From: Gammaproteobacteria bacterium
Lineage (GTDB): Bacteria; Pseudomonadota; Gammaproteobacteria; Chromatiales; Chromatiaceae
Length of the DNA stretch: 7,735 nucleotides
NCBI GenBank assembly: GCA_006227775.1
Contig: SBFV01000438.1
Span: forward strand, 1 to 7,735
Direction of reading: 5' to 3'
In this document: positions 1 through 7,329 of the stretch, one piece after another
How positions within the stretch are numbered: position 1 is the stretch's first letter
Layout: every line of letters begins with the position of its first letter
Position numbers and translations under genes: made by a program
The notes under the pieces: model-generated
What the model saw: the letters and a program-made list of their open reading frames with translations, nothing else
What the model was told of the DNA's origin: nothing
Databases searched by the model: none

Positions 1-2888
1 GGGATGCGGAAGTTGCCGAACTCCCACACCACCAGGATGTAGATCAGCACCAAGGCCACGGCGAAGGCCGCGCCCATGTCGCGGAAGGTCTCGTAGGTGA
101 CGGTCCACTCCCCCGTCCACTCCCAGGACGATTCGCGATCGCTGGGGGGGGCATCGGTCCAATAGCCTTGGGGTACCACCCCATCCGGGGCCTTGTAACC
201 CGTCTCGTCCAGGATGTCCTGGATCTGGAACATGCCATAGATCGGAGCCGCCAGTCGGCCGGAGACATCCGCCACCACGTATTCGATGGCACGCAAATCC
301 TTCCGGTAAATGATGTCCTCTTCCGCCACCCGATGGAAGCGGCCCAACTCCCGCAGGGGGAGGGTATGGCCGCTGGCTGACTGGATGGGGAGATCACCCA
401 GACGAACGATGTCGGAGCGGGCCGCCAGGGGCACCTGCATGACGATCTTGATCGGCTCGTGACCCGCCTGTTCCTTGACGTCACCCATCGGCGCTGCGCC
501 CAATGCCATGGAAAGATTCCGGTTGATGGCATCCACGGAGATACCGGCGCGGACCGCCTTTTCCGTATCCACGTCAAAGCGCCAGTAGTCAAAGGCCTCC
601 CGCAGATAGTTGTCCACATCCACCAGGCTGGGGGCCTTCTGGAACACCGCGGTCATGTCGCGGGTAAATTGCCGGCGTACCTCCGGGGAGGGGCCATGGA
701 TCTCCGCGACCACCGACTGCAACACCGGCGGGCCAGGGGGCATCTCGACCACGGAAATCTTGGCGCCGGTCCCTTCCACCAGCTTGACCAGGGCCTCTCG
801 GGCCTCCACGGCCAACTGATGGCTGGACCTCTTGCGCTGTTTCTTGTGCAGAAGCTGTACCTGCAGCTCCCCCTGCCAGGGATCGGAGCGCAGATAGTAG
901 TGACGCACCATGCCGTTGAAGTCGAAGGGGCGCGCCGTGCCCGCGTACAACTGGATGGCGGTGATCTCGGGCTGGGTGGCGCGCAATTTATCCGCCATTC
1001 GGTGGGCAAGGTTGGCGGTCACCGGCAGCGCCGTACCCTCCGGCATATCGATCACGACCGAATATTCGGGCTTGTTGTCCAGGGGCAGCATCTTGACCGC
1101 CACCCACTTGAAATAGAAGAAGCTGAGGGTAAAGGCGAAGGTACCCCAGAGGATGAGCTTGAAAATAGCCCTCTTGGCCTTGCTCTCGATCAGGGGCACC
1201 AGCATGCGGCGGAAGAGCTTTTCGAGCTTTTCCGCTTCCTTGTGCTCACGCTTCTCGGCCGTCTCCAGGTAGTGCATGGAGGGCCGCAGCCACTTGGAGA
1301 TGGCCAGATAGGGGGTGAAGACGAAGGCGGCGAAAAGGGAGATGAACATGGCCGCCGATCCCAGGGCGGGAATGGGCTGCATGTAGGGTCCCATCATGCC
1401 GGAGACGAAGCCCATGGGCAGCAGGGCGGCGATAACGGTGAAGGTGGCGAGGATAGTGGGGTTGCCGACCTCGGCCACGGCCTCGACGGCGATATCGTCG
1501 CCGGTATGACCCTCCTCCAGCCAGCGGCGGTAGATGTTCTCCACCACCACGATGGCGTCGTCCACCAGGATACCGATGGAAAAGATCAGGGCGAAGAGGC
1601 TCACCCGGTCGATGGTGTAGTCCCAGACCCAGGCGACGAAGATGGTCATCAGCAACACGACGGGGATGACCAACATGACGACGATGGCGGGGCGAAGGGC
1701 CCTGAAGGCGGCCCAGACCAGCAGGAAGACCCAGCCCGTGGCGATGAAGAGCTTGAGGATCAGTTCGCTGACCTTGTCGTCGGCCGTCTCGCCATAGTTG
1801 CGGGTAACGCTGACCTCGACATTGTTGGGAATGCGGTTCCCTTTGAGCTCCTCCACCCGCTCGATAATGGCGTTGGCCACGCTGACGCCGTTCGTCAATT
1901 CCTTCTTGGCCACGGCGATGGTGACCCCCGGCACACCGTCGGCCTTGATCTCATCACCGGCCGCTGGGCCGGTGTAGTAGGCCACGAGCTGGGTCGCGTC
2001 TTCGGGACCCTGGGTGACGATGGCGACATCGCGGACATAGACCGGCTGACCATGGTGGGTACCGACCACCAGACGGCTGATATCGTCCATTCCCTTGAGG
2101 AAGGAACCGGTGGTGACGGAGAAATGGGTGCCACTGGCCTCGACACCCCCGGCGTAGGTTTCCGCGTTGGCCGTCTGGATGGTCTGGGCGACCTGATCCA
2201 GGCTGATCTCGTAGCCCGCCAGTCGCTCGGGCTGGACGTCCACCGTCACCTGTTCGCGCCGGCCCCCGACCACGAAGGCGTTGGCGGTGTCCTTGACCTC
2301 CTTGAGGGCCTGGAGCACGTCATGGGCCAGGAGGCGTAACTGGCCATCGTCAACATCCGGGAGACCATCGCCATCCAGATCCTTGGACCAGAGGGTGAGG
2401 GTGACGATGGGCACGTCATCGATGCCCTTGCTCTTCACCAGCGGCGGCATGACCCCCGGCGGGATCTTGTCCATGTTCGACGCCAACTTGTCGTTGACCT
2501 TGACCAGGGAGGGGCCCATCTGCTCGCCGACGTCGAACTGGACGGTGACCATGCCACCGTTACGCTGGGAGGCGGAATAGACGTGCTTGACGCCCGGGAT
2601 CTCGCTCATGATCCGCTCCAGCGGCTGCATGGCGAGGTTGGAGACCTGTTGGGCCGATGCGCCCGGGTATTGCACCATGATGTCGATCATGGGCACCGAG
2701 ATCTGGGGATCTTCCTGGCGGGGGGTCATGACCAGACCCAGGAGGCCCATCATGAGCATGGCGACGTAAAAGAGGGGCGACAGGGGGGAGCGGAGGAAAA
2801 ACCGAGCCGTGCGTCCTGCAATGCCAAGACTCTCGTCGGTGAATCGGCGGGTTCCCCCGGCGTTGGTCAGGGTCTCATCGTGATTCAT
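1..2888 (-). CDS. RND efflux pump permease, HAE-type (C-terminus off the left edge)
   Basis: This is the inner-membrane proton-driven pump of a tripartite efflux system. The frame is open for 962 codons from ATG 2888 and runs off the window. An in-frame TAA at 2892..2894 makes this ATG the most upstream start possible; no strong Shine-Dalgarno is visible. The N-terminus carries the family signature RFFLRSPLSPLF, then TPRQEDPQISVPM. Predicted TM segments are near residues 38-54 (TM1), 381-528 (TM2-6), 577-596 (TM7) and 938-956 (TM8), with large periplasmic domains at about 58-375 and 600-930. TM4 has ILVDDAIVVVEN with the proton-relay pair D443/D444. That favours a hydrophobe/amphiphile exporter over a heavy-metal CusA-type pump, which has a different TM4 motif. 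TM9-12 are missing (a full protein is ~1,050-1,100 residues). Substrate unknown. It follows the adaptor gene in the same direction, presumably one operon. Residues 170-181 form an odd calcium-loop-like stretch. Confidence 0.95.
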   Translation of the reverse strand, partial: MNHDETLTNAGGTRRFTDESLGIAGRTARFFLRSPLSPLFYVAMLMMGLLGLVMTPRQEDPQISVPMIDIMVQYPGASAQQVSNLAMQPLERIMSEIPGVKHVYSASQRNGGMVTVQFDVGEQMGPSLVKVNDKLASNMDKIPPGVMPPLVKSKGIDDVPIVTLTLWSKDLDGDGLPDVDDGQLRLLAHDVLQALKEVKDTANAFVVGGRREQVTVDVQPERLAGYEISLDQVAQTIQTANAETYAGGVEASGTHFSVTTGSFLKGMDDISRLVVGTHHGQPVYVRDVAIVTQGPEDATQLVAYYTGPAAGDEIKADGVPGVTIAVAKKELTNGVSVANAIIERVEELKGNRIPNNVEVSVTRNYGETADDKVSELILKLFIATGWVFLLVWAAFRALRPAIVVMLVIPVVLLMTIFVAWVWDYTIDRVSLFALIFSIGILVDDAIVVVENIYRRWLEEGHTGDDIAVEAVAEVGNPTILATFTVIAALLPMGFVSGMMGPYMQPIPALGSAAMFISLFAAFVFTPYLAISKWLRPSMHYLETAEKREHKEAEKLEKLFRRMLVPLIESKAKRAIFKLILWGTFAFTLSFFYFKWVAVKMLPLDNKPEYSVVIDMPEGTALPVTANLAHRMADKLRATQPEITAIQLYAGTARPFDFNGMVRHYYLRSDPWQGELQVQLLHKKQRKRSSHQLAVEAREALVKLVEGTGAKISVVEMPPGPPVLQSVVAEIHGPSPEVRRQFTRDMTAVFQKAPSLVDVDNYLREAFDYWRFDVDTEKAVRAGISVDAINRNLSMALGAAPMGDVKEQAGHEPIKIVMQVPLAARSDIVRLGDLPIQSASGHTLPLRELGRFHRVAEEDIIYRKDLRAIEYVVADVSGRLAAPIYGMFQIQDILDETGYKAPDGVVPQGYWTDAPPSDRESSWEWTGEWTVTYETFRDMGAAFAVALVLIYILVVWEFGNFRI
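2346..2381 (-). other. EF-hand / thrombospondin-3-like D-x-D-x-D-G loop inside the RND pump
   Basis: Residues 170-181 of the pump read DLDGDGLPDVDD, with acidic residues at loop positions 1, 3, 5, 9, 11 and 12 and Gly at 6. This is the spacing of EF-hand-like and thrombospondin type 3 calcium-binding loops. It lies in the first periplasmic porter domain, between a strand (VPIVTLTLWS) and a helix (LRLLAHDVLQAL). Calcium binding is inferred from the motif only. AcrB-type pumps as I know them do not have this loop here. Confidence 0.5.
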
Positions 2889-2966
2889 GGCTTAGCTACA
2901 CCATTGAGATCTGGCCGAGGGGCACCCTGGCGGGATGGGGTGGGATACCCCCGGCGGAAAGGCATA

Positions 2967-2984
2967 CGCCGGCTCGAACCGGCG
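2967..2984 (-). other. Intercistronic hairpin between adaptor and pump genes
   Basis: A perfect 6-bp inverted repeat, CGCCGG and CCGGCG, flanks a 6-nt loop in the 131-bp gap between the adaptor stop (3020) and the pump start (2888). There is no T-run after it on either strand, so it is not a canonical terminator. It could set the ratio of adaptor to pump mRNA by stabilising the upstream 3' end, or be a REP-like palindrome. The rest of the gap shows no ORF and no clear promoter. Confidence 0.4.
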
Positions 2985-3019
2985 CACGCTTTTAGGGTAG
3001 GTCTTGACGGCCCGGAGCC

Positions 3020-4237
3020 TCAGCGTCCGGGACTGCTGGGACCGCTTGACCAGCCCGCGGCGACGCCGGGAGGGGGATCGTTCATGACACGTTCACCGGG
3101 ACGCAAGCCACTGAGCACGCTTACCATGCCATCCGGCAGGCGTTCGCCGAGGCGAACCAGGCGCAGGTGGGGGCGACCCTGATCATCGAGGACATAGACC
3201 CCGGGCAAGCTCCCGTTGTAACGGATAGCCGAGGCGGGAATGACGGGGTTGCCACGCTCCTGCGTGCTGAAATCGGGCACCATCACCCGGACGTACATAC
3301 CCGGCTCGGCGATACCCTGGGGCAGATCCAGCTTGACCTTGACCGTGTGACGCTGGGGATCCGCCATGGGGAAGATCTGGGCGACTCGCACCGGGACACG
3401 TTCGTGCGTGACGTCCAGCTCGGCGTTGATCATCATGCCCTCGCGCAAGCCCGGCCGCAGGCGGGCGGGAACGTCGATGTCCACCTGCAGATACTCGACG
3501 TCGGCGAAGGTGAGCAGGGGCTGGCCCGGCTGCATGGTGTCGCCGACCTCGATATTCTTGCGCACGATGACGCCGTCGAAGGGCGCGATGCTGCGTGCAT
3601 CGCGCAGTTTGGAATCCAGGGCCTGGATTTCCGCCTGCAAGGCCATGAGAGCGCTGCGGGCCTGTTCGATCTGGGTTCCGGAGGCATAGAGATCGGCGGT
3701 CAGTTCCGCCCCCTCGGAGCGCTCGCCCATGAAGCTCTCCATCGGGCGGGTGAACATCTGGTCAAAGAGATTGGGAACGGCCATGCCCCCCGGCGGGGTT
3801 TTGGAACGTGGGGAATAAATCTCACGGCTGTATTGCATGCCGGCGTTGCGCAATTGCGCGTCGGCGGAGGCCATCTGAGCCAGGATCGCGCGGCGCTTGG
3901 CCAAGAGTTCGGAATCGTCCAGCGCCACCAGGAGGTCGCCTTTCTTGAATTTGTCGCCCTCGATACCGGCCAGGTAGGTGACCCGGCCTGGCAACTGCGC
4001 GGCGAGGGTGACTTCCTTGTAGGGGATGACGGTACCACCGATGGACAGGGTGGGTGCCCCCTCCGACTGACGAACCACGAAATCGCCAGTGGGGTATGGG
4101 GCCTGGGAACCGGCGTAAGGCGCGGGCTGGGAACCGGCGTAAGGCGCGGGCTGGGCAAAGGCCACGGCGGAGGCCATCGCCATCCAGGTCACCGACAACA
4201 ACCCCCTCATCAATGGGTTAACCTTAAGCTTAGCCAT
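3020..4237 (-). CDS. Periplasmic adaptor (membrane fusion protein, HlyD/AcrA family) of an RND efflux system
   Basis: This 405-residue protein links the RND pump to an outer-membrane channel. Residues 1-28 form a signal peptide: MAKLK is followed by a hydrophobic core ending in AVAFA, with likely cleavage before Q29. No lipobox Cys is seen. Next come two copies of PAPYAGSQ. The first lipoyl-like half is at about 73-108 (LPGRV...GDKFKKGDLLVALDD), a coiled-coil helix at 109-140, an unusual insert at about 141-186, the second helix at 187-216, and the second lipoyl half at 218-247 (APFDGVIV...GDTMQPGQPL). Beta-barrel and membrane-proximal domains follow (HTVKVKLDLP, EPGMYVRVMVP, VIPASAI, GLRPGERV). 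The length is normal for the family. Only a weak AGG lies 11 nt before the ATG, but the signal peptide supports this start. The gene is immediately upstream of the pump gene on the same strand. Cargo is not deducible. Confidence 0.95.
   Translation of the reverse strand: MAKLKVNPLMRGLLSVTWMAMASAVAFAQPAPYAGSQPAPYAGSQAPYPTGDFVVRQSEGAPTLSIGGTVIPYKEVTLAAQLPGRVTYLAGIEGDKFKKGDLLVALDDSELLAKRRAILAQMASADAQLRNAGMQYSREIYSPRSKTPPGGMAVPNLFDQMFTRPMESFMGERSEGAELTADLYASGTQIEQARSALMALQAEIQALDSKLRDARSIAPFDGVIVRKNIEVGDTMQPGQPLLTFADVEYLQVDIDVPARLRPGLREGMMINAELDVTHERVPVRVAQIFPMADPQRHTVKVKLDLPQGIAEPGMYVRVMVPDFSTQERGNPVIPASAIRYNGSLPGVYVLDDQGRPHLRLVRLGERLPDGMVSVLSGLRPGERVMNDPPPGVAAGWSSGPSSPGR
4103..4150 (-). repeat. 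24-bp in-frame tandem repeat (2 exact copies) in the adaptor gene
   Basis: Two identical 24-bp units (4127..4150 and 4103..4126 on the minus strand) each encode PAPYAGSQ. A degenerate third partial unit, APYPTGD, follows. The repeat lies directly after the predicted signal-peptide cleavage site, in the flexible N-terminal segment of the mature adaptor. Because the unit is a multiple of three, gain or loss of copies keeps the frame. It may be a Pro/Tyr/Ala linker of variable length. Confidence 0.9.
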
Positions 4238-4572
4238 GCGATATTCAACCTATTAAAGCGGGTACAGCAAGCGATGGGCGTACCTTCGGCGAACGCCATG
4301 AATCTCGTCGAGGGTCTCACCGGAAGTCCCTAGACTCAGGAGCAGGATGCGCTTCCCCGAGCGGAGACTTGTCAGTTTTTCAATGGCTGGGTCAGCGGAC
4401 ATTATGCCTGAATTTTCCGCAGGCTTCAACACCCGATCTCCATTATTACAGTTAAATCAGGCGTCTAATGTCGTGGGAGCGACGGAGCGTGGCGGTGACC
4501 GCACTTTGATTGGCTTCCCCCGCCCCCTGGGTTTAACATCCTATGAAATATCAATCGAGAGGAATTACTCCC
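4238..4572. promoter_or_regulatory. Divergent intergenic region between efflux operon and GTPase-nadA pair
   Basis: This 335-bp region sits between two divergent start codons, so it should hold promoters for both directions. It is AT-richer than the flanking genes, especially 4376..4470. Candidate elements are weak. TCTAAT at 4464..4469 resembles a plus-strand -10 but lacks a good -35. A TTGATT at 4506..4511 has no well-spaced -10. A short GCCTG/CAGGC palindrome lies at 4406..4424. No regulator gene, RNA gene or convincing small ORF was seen. The region's role is inferred from gene layout rather than from a clear motif. Confidence 0.5.
4557..4563 (+). promoter_or_regulatory. Shine-Dalgarno deciding the GTPase start
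   Basis: GAGAGGA lies 9 nt before ATG 4573, a strong and well-spaced ribosome binding site. An in-frame ATG at 4543 would add ten residues (MKYQSRGITP) but would put this site inside the coding region and has no comparable site of its own. The 4573 start is therefore preferred. Confidence 0.8.
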
Positions 4573-6090
4573 ATGTCATCCGCCTTGGATACCGTCGACC
4601 AGCGACTGAAGAACCTCGAGGGCCACCTCGCCCAGGAGAATCCGGTACTGCTCAGTACCGTGCAGAGCTTCCGCGCCCTGGACAAGGTCGCTCATGCCAT
4701 GGGCCTGCTTGCCCCGGACCAGTCCTACGCCACCCAGATCCCCTGGTGGCCCCTGATCGCGGTACTAGGCACCTTCTCGGCGGGGAAATCAACCTTCATC
4801 AATCATTTTCTCGGCTACAAAATCCAGCGCAGCGGCAATCAGGCGGTCGACGACCGCTTCACCGTCATCTGCTACGCCCGCGAAGCCACCCCCCACGCCC
4901 TGCCAGGCATCGCGCTGGACTCGGACCCACGCTTCCCCCTCTATAACATCTCGCGGGACATCGAACTGGCCGCGGCGGGTGAAGGGAAACGCATCGACAC
5001 CTACCTGCAACTCAAGACCTGCCCCAGCGAGGCCCTGCGCGGCAAGATCCTCATCGACTCTCCCGGCTTTGACGCCGACGCCCAGCGCACCGCCACCCTC
5101 CGCATCACCGACCACATCATCGATCTCTCCGACCTGGTGCTGGTCTTCTTCGATGCCCGTCACCCGGAACCCGGGGCCATGCGCGATACCCTCAAGCACC
5201 TGGTCGCGGATACCATCGGCCGGCCGGACGCCGGCAAATTCCTCTACGTCCTCAACCAAATGGATACCACGGCCCGGGAGGACAACCCCGAGGACGTGGT
5301 GGCGGCGTGGCAACGCGCCCTAGGCGAGGAGGGGCTTACCGCCGGCCGCTTCTACACCATATACAATCCCGATGCCGCCGTGCCCATCGAGGACGAAGGA
5401 AAACGCAAACGCTTCGAGACCAAGCGGGACCTTGACCTCGGGGAGATCCATGGCCGAATGCAAGAGGTCGAGATCGAGCGCGCTTACCGCATCGTCGGCG
5501 CCCTCGACAAAACCGCCAAGGACATCGCCGAGAAGGCCGTGCCTTTCCTGACCCAGGCCCTGAAGCGCTGGCGCCTGCGCACCCTCTGGGGTGACGGCAT
5601 CGCCCTGGGACTGCTGTTCATCCTTTCCCTGGCCGGCACCATCAATATCGGCTATTGGTCCGAACCCTCTTCCCAGCCGGGTTGGGTCGCCACGCTGATC
5701 AGCCTGTCGCTGGACTTGGTCTTCTTCGCCCTCCTGGCGGCCATCGCCACCGCCATCCATTTCGGCATCCGCCGACTGGCCGCCCTCAGCCTGGCCAAAT
5801 CCCTCCGCGCCGAGGCCGCGGCCCTGGGGATACGGGGTGACCTCATGGCCGCCTTCGAGCGCAATATCCGGCCCTGGCGCACCCTCCTCACGGTCACGCC
5901 GTCCGGCTGGACGGGGGCGGCCAAACGGCGTCTCGCCCAGATCCGCGAAGAGGCGAACACCTATGTCCAGACCCTGAATGACCGCTTCACCAACCCCTCC
6001 GGGGACACCGCCGCGGGATCACGGGACCCGGGCGCGACGGGGACCGCCGCCGCCGAGCCGCCCACCCCGCCGATCGCGGCCAGCAACTGA
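4573..6090 (+). CDS. Membrane-anchored dynamin/EHD-like GTPase
   Basis: Numbered from ATG 4573, the protein has 505 residues. A helical N-terminus (1-60) precedes a GTPase domain: P-loop GTFSAGKST at 66-74 (Lys72), G3 DSPG at 162-165 and G4 NQMD at 228-231. Large spacing between motifs and the GTFSAGKSTFIN form point to the dynamin/EHD superfamily rather than small Ras-like or Era GTPases. The G2 region reads NQAVDDRF (89-96), where EHD proteins have a PTTD-F pattern, so the usual switch-I threonines are absent. After a charged helical stretch come two TM segments at about 342-360 and 374-396, then a soluble helical part. The tail is low-complexity, rich in Ala, Pro, Gly and Thr (about 474-505). 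It probably acts on the inner face of the cytoplasmic membrane in membrane shaping or repair, but the role is inferred. nadA begins 26 bp downstream. I do not recognise a gene symbol. Confidence 0.85.
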   Translation: MSSALDTVDQRLKNLEGHLAQENPVLLSTVQSFRALDKVAHAMGLLAPDQSYATQIPWWPLIAVLGTFSAGKSTFINHFLGYKIQRSGNQAVDDRFTVICYAREATPHALPGIALDSDPRFPLYNISRDIELAAAGEGKRIDTYLQLKTCPSEALRGKILIDSPGFDADAQRTATLRITDHIIDLSDLVLVFFDARHPEPGAMRDTLKHLVADTIGRPDAGKFLYVLNQMDTTAREDNPEDVVAAWQRALGEEGLTAGRFYTIYNPDAAVPIEDEGKRKRFETKRDLDLGEIHGRMQEVEIERAYRIVGALDKTAKDIAEKAVPFLTQALKRWRLRTLWGDGIALGLLFILSLAGTINIGYWSEPSSQPGWVATLISLSLDLVFFALLAAIATAIHFGIRRLAALSLAKSLRAEAAALGIRGDLMAAFERNIRPWRTLLTVTPSGWTGAAKRRLAQIREEANTYVQTLNDRFTNPSGDTAAGSRDPGATGTAAAEPPTPPIAASN

Positions 6091-6091
6091 C

Positions 6092-6112
6092 CCGGAAATC
6101 ACCCTCCGGAGG
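6092..6112 (+). promoter_or_regulatory. nadA ribosome binding site with a small overlapping hairpin
   Basis: GGAGG at 6108..6112 is the Shine-Dalgarno for nadA, 4 nt before ATG 6117, which is somewhat close. CCGGA (6092..6096) can pair with TCCGG (6105..6109) across an 8-nt loop, covering the first two bases of the site. The 5-bp stem may only mildly reduce initiation. Translation of the upstream GTPase gene ends at 6090, so its terminating ribosomes would reach this stem. Confidence 0.5.
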
Positions 6113-6116
6113 CCCC

Positions 6117-7199
6117 ATGTCCGACCCCCTCACCATCGCCATCCCCCAGGTCCAGGTGCCGAGCCACCCGAGCTGGCCTCCGCTCACCCCAGCGGAGCAG
6201 GGGGAACTGAAGGCGCGCATCAAATCCCTGCTGGAGGCGCGGGATGCCGTCCTGGTCGCTCATTACTATACGGATGGCGACCTGCAGGAACTGGCGGAGG
6301 AGACGGGCGGCTATGTCGCCGACTCCTTGGAGATGGCGCGCTTCGGTAGCGAGAGCCCCGCCAGTACCCTGGTGGTCTGCGGGGTGCGGTTCATGGGGGA
6401 GACCGCCAAGATCCTCAATCCGGAAAAGCGCGTCCTCATGCCGGATCTGGCGGCTACCTGCTCCCTGGACGAGAGTTGTCCGGCGGACCTGTTCGGGGCC
6501 TTCCGCGACCAGCACCCGGATCACGTCGCCGTGGTCTATGCCAACACCTCGGCGGCGGTCAAGGCCCGTTCCGACTGGGTGGTGACCTCCAGCATCGCCC
6601 TGCCGGTGGTCGAATACCTCCATGCCCAGGGTCGCAAGATCCTCTGGGCCCCGGACAAACACCTGGGCCATTACGTGGAGCGGGTGACGGGAGCGGAGAT
6701 GCTGCTCTGGCCCGGTGCCTGCGTGGTCCACGAGGAATTCAAGGGCTTTGCCCTCGACCGCCTCCGCCGCCTGCATCCCCAGGCCGCCGTCCTCGTCCAC
6801 CCCGAATCACCCGACGAGGTGGTCGACCAGGCCGATGTGGTCGGCTCCACGACCCAACTCATCAAGGCGGTGTTAGAGATGCCCAACCCGGAATTCATCG
6901 TCGCCACGGATGAGGGGATTTTCTGGAAGATGCACCAGCTTGCCCCGGACAAAAAGCTCATCGCCGCCCCCACCGCCGGCGTCGGCGCCACCTGCGAGAG
7001 CTGTGCCCACTGCCCCTGGATGGCCATGAATGCCTTGCAGAACCTGGAACAGGCCCTGCTACGCGGCGCGCCGGAAATCTACATCGACCCCGCTATCCGC
7101 GCTCGCGCCCGCCTGCCCATCCAGCGCATGCTGGATTTCGCCCGGGAACGTGGCATCGGGGGCCGCAAGTCTCTACCGGTTGCCGTCGCCCCAGGATAG
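6117..7199 (+). CDS. nadA: Quinolinate synthase NadA
   Basis: NadA condenses iminoaspartate (from NadB) with dihydroxyacetone phosphate to give quinolinate, the pyridine precursor of NAD, in the cytoplasm. The 360-residue product (E. coli NadA has 347) has the family hallmarks: VLVAHYYTDGDLQELAEETGGYVADSL-type N-terminus (split here only by line, residues ~46-72), VCGVRFMGETAKIL (~88-101), and the three [4Fe-4S] ligands C115 (in CSLDESC), C202 (in PGACVVHEEF) and C299. The last is in a C293-xx-C296-xx-C299 motif, a pattern known from the E. coli-type enzyme. SSIAL and GSTTQLI substrate-site segments are also present. The next in-frame Met is far inside the fold, so ATG 6117 is the only sensible start; a GGAGG lies just before it. 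nadB and nadC are not in the window. The gene looks intact and is probably co-transcribed with the upstream GTPase gene. Confidence 0.97.
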   Translation: MSDPLTIAIPQVQVPSHPSWPPLTPAEQGELKARIKSLLEARDAVLVAHYYTDGDLQELAEETGGYVADSLEMARFGSESPASTLVVCGVRFMGETAKILNPEKRVLMPDLAATCSLDESCPADLFGAFRDQHPDHVAVVYANTSAAVKARSDWVVTSSIALPVVEYLHAQGRKILWAPDKHLGHYVERVTGAEMLLWPGACVVHEEFKGFALDRLRRLHPQAAVLVHPESPDEVVDQADVVGSTTQLIKAVLEMPNPEFIVATDEGIFWKMHQLAPDKKLIAAPTAGVGATCESCAHCPWMAMNALQNLEQALLRGAPEIYIDPAIRARARLPIQRMLDFARERGIGGRKSLPVAVAPG

Positions 7200-7315
7200 G
7201 AAGCCTCTTGGTCGCCCTTGCGGCGTCTCGACCCTGGCCTGCGGGGCGAAACCGTCGGACCCAAGTGAGGTATCGTCAAGCCCCCCGTATCCGTGATGCC
7301 TGGGTTAAGGCTGTA

Positions 7316-7329
7316 TTGATTTACTTCAA
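7316..7329 (+). promoter_or_regulatory. FNR/CRP-family-like operator upstream of the cytochrome gene
   Basis: TTGAT-TTAC-TTCAA matches the FNR consensus TTGAT-N4-ATCAA at nine of ten positions. It lies about 150 bp before the start of the NapC/NirT-like gene, a plausible target for an oxygen-responsive regulator such as FNR/ANR or a DNR-type NO sensor. A clear -10 at class II spacing is missing. TAAGAT at 7372..7377 is the nearest -10-like hexamer. Function is inferred from the match and context. Confidence 0.5.

Noticed and set aside
459..2339. 626-codon plus-strand open frame across the pump gene
   Set aside because: It is antisense to a clearly conserved RND coding sequence. Its product is a low-complexity, His/Gly/Asp-rich shadow typical of GC-rich DNA, with no recognisable domain.
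2963..2990. GGTTCGAGCC on the minus strand resembling a tRNA T-arm, possibly a tRNA remnant or attachment site
   Set aside because: The loop is 6 nt rather than 7, no CCA end or other cloverleaf arms can be found, and no integrase or duplicated sequence is nearby.
3167..4333. 388-codon plus-strand open frame across the adaptor gene
   Set aside because: It is antisense to the adaptor, with composition typical of a shadow frame and no domain.
4406..4424. GCCTG/CAGGC palindrome as a terminator or operator
   Set aside because: The stem is only 5 bp with a 9-nt loop and no T-run. This is expected by chance.
4347..4946. Plus-strand 199-codon frame starting in the divergent intergenic region, with an AGGAG 4 nt before its ATG
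   Set aside because: Its second half overlaps the GTPase gene in another frame and the first half has no recognisable protein features. The GTPase frame is strongly supported by motifs.
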